Shown: piece after piece, positions 4,980-5,042 of the stretch
How positions within the stretch are numbered: position 1 is the first letter of the stretch
Layout of the letters: each line of letters starts with the position of its first letter
Origin: Candidatus Margulisiibacteriota bacterium
GTDB lineage: Bacteria > Margulisbacteria > Termititenacia > Termititenacales > Termititenacaceae
Length of the DNA: 5,042 nucleotides
Reading direction: 5' to 3'
Assembly: GCA_031279305.1 (NCBI GenBank)
Contig: JAITIS010000100.1
Location: 1 to 5,042, forward strand
The notes under the pieces: generated by a model
Databases searched by the model: none
What the model was told of the DNA's origin: nothing
Seen by the model: only the letters and a program-made list of their open reading frames with translations
Translations under genes and position numbers: made by a program

Positions 4980-5042
4980 GTATTTAACAGTCTTGGTGGT
5001 GCGGCAGAAGAATTAGCGTGTCTGCGGCAGTAATTTTGGGCA

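Noticed and set aside
4980..5042. Start of a 5S rRNA, tmRNA or signal-recognition RNA after the strong promoter
   Set aside because: A CTTGGTGGTG stretch resembles the beginning of 5S rRNA, but the expected following conserved bases are absent and no other known RNA start fits.
1..5042. CRISPR arrays, tRNA genes, insertion sequences, prophage genes
   Set aside because: No regularly spaced repeats, cloverleaf sequences, transposase motifs or terminal inverted repeats were seen on either strand.

Overview
The window comes from a bacterial chromosome, in an ordinary housekeeping stretch of roughly 50% GC. Every well-supported gene lies on the minus strand, so transcription runs from high to low coordinates. 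Recognisable sigma-70-type promoters, strong Shine-Dalgarno sites (AGGAGGT before fabI, a near-complete anti-SD complement before the lipoprotein gene) and a rho-independent terminator confirm that it is bacterial. The phylum cannot be told from this sequence; an uncultivated lineage is possible but not shown.

In transcription order: fabI (enoyl-ACP reductase, GTG start at 4770) is preceded by a leader of about 100 nt and a candidate promoter at 4880-4908. Its 3' end overlaps the start of a TrmH/SpoU-family RNA 2'-O-methyltransferase gene. After a 70-nt gap, whose RNA could fold over the ribosome binding site, comes nth (endonuclease III). The stop codon of nth lies inside the -10 box of a promoter for a 50-residue lipoprotein gene (2288-2440). 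That gene ends at a terminator (2225-2277). recG then starts from its own extended -10 promoter only 7 nt before its ATG, which suggests a leaderless mRNA. The recG stop codon overlaps the -35 box of the next promoter. That promoter is almost entirely covered by a perfect 31-bp palindrome and drives a PIN-domain (VapC-like) gene cut off by the window's left edge.

At the right edge a perfect consensus promoter (TTGACA-N17-TATAAT) points the other way, on the plus strand, with a 15-bp palindrome touching its -35 box. The transcript it makes lies almost wholly outside the window.

The named genes are DNA repair and recombination (recG, nth), RNA modification and fatty acid synthesis. They look like chromosomal neighbours rather than one pathway. 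I see no clear new multi-gene system. The most unusual points are the operator-promoter-start codon fusion before the PIN gene, the repeated TACAAT-7 nt-ATG geometry suggesting leaderless transcripts, the orphan mini-lipoprotein, and the strong outward promoter at the right edge.
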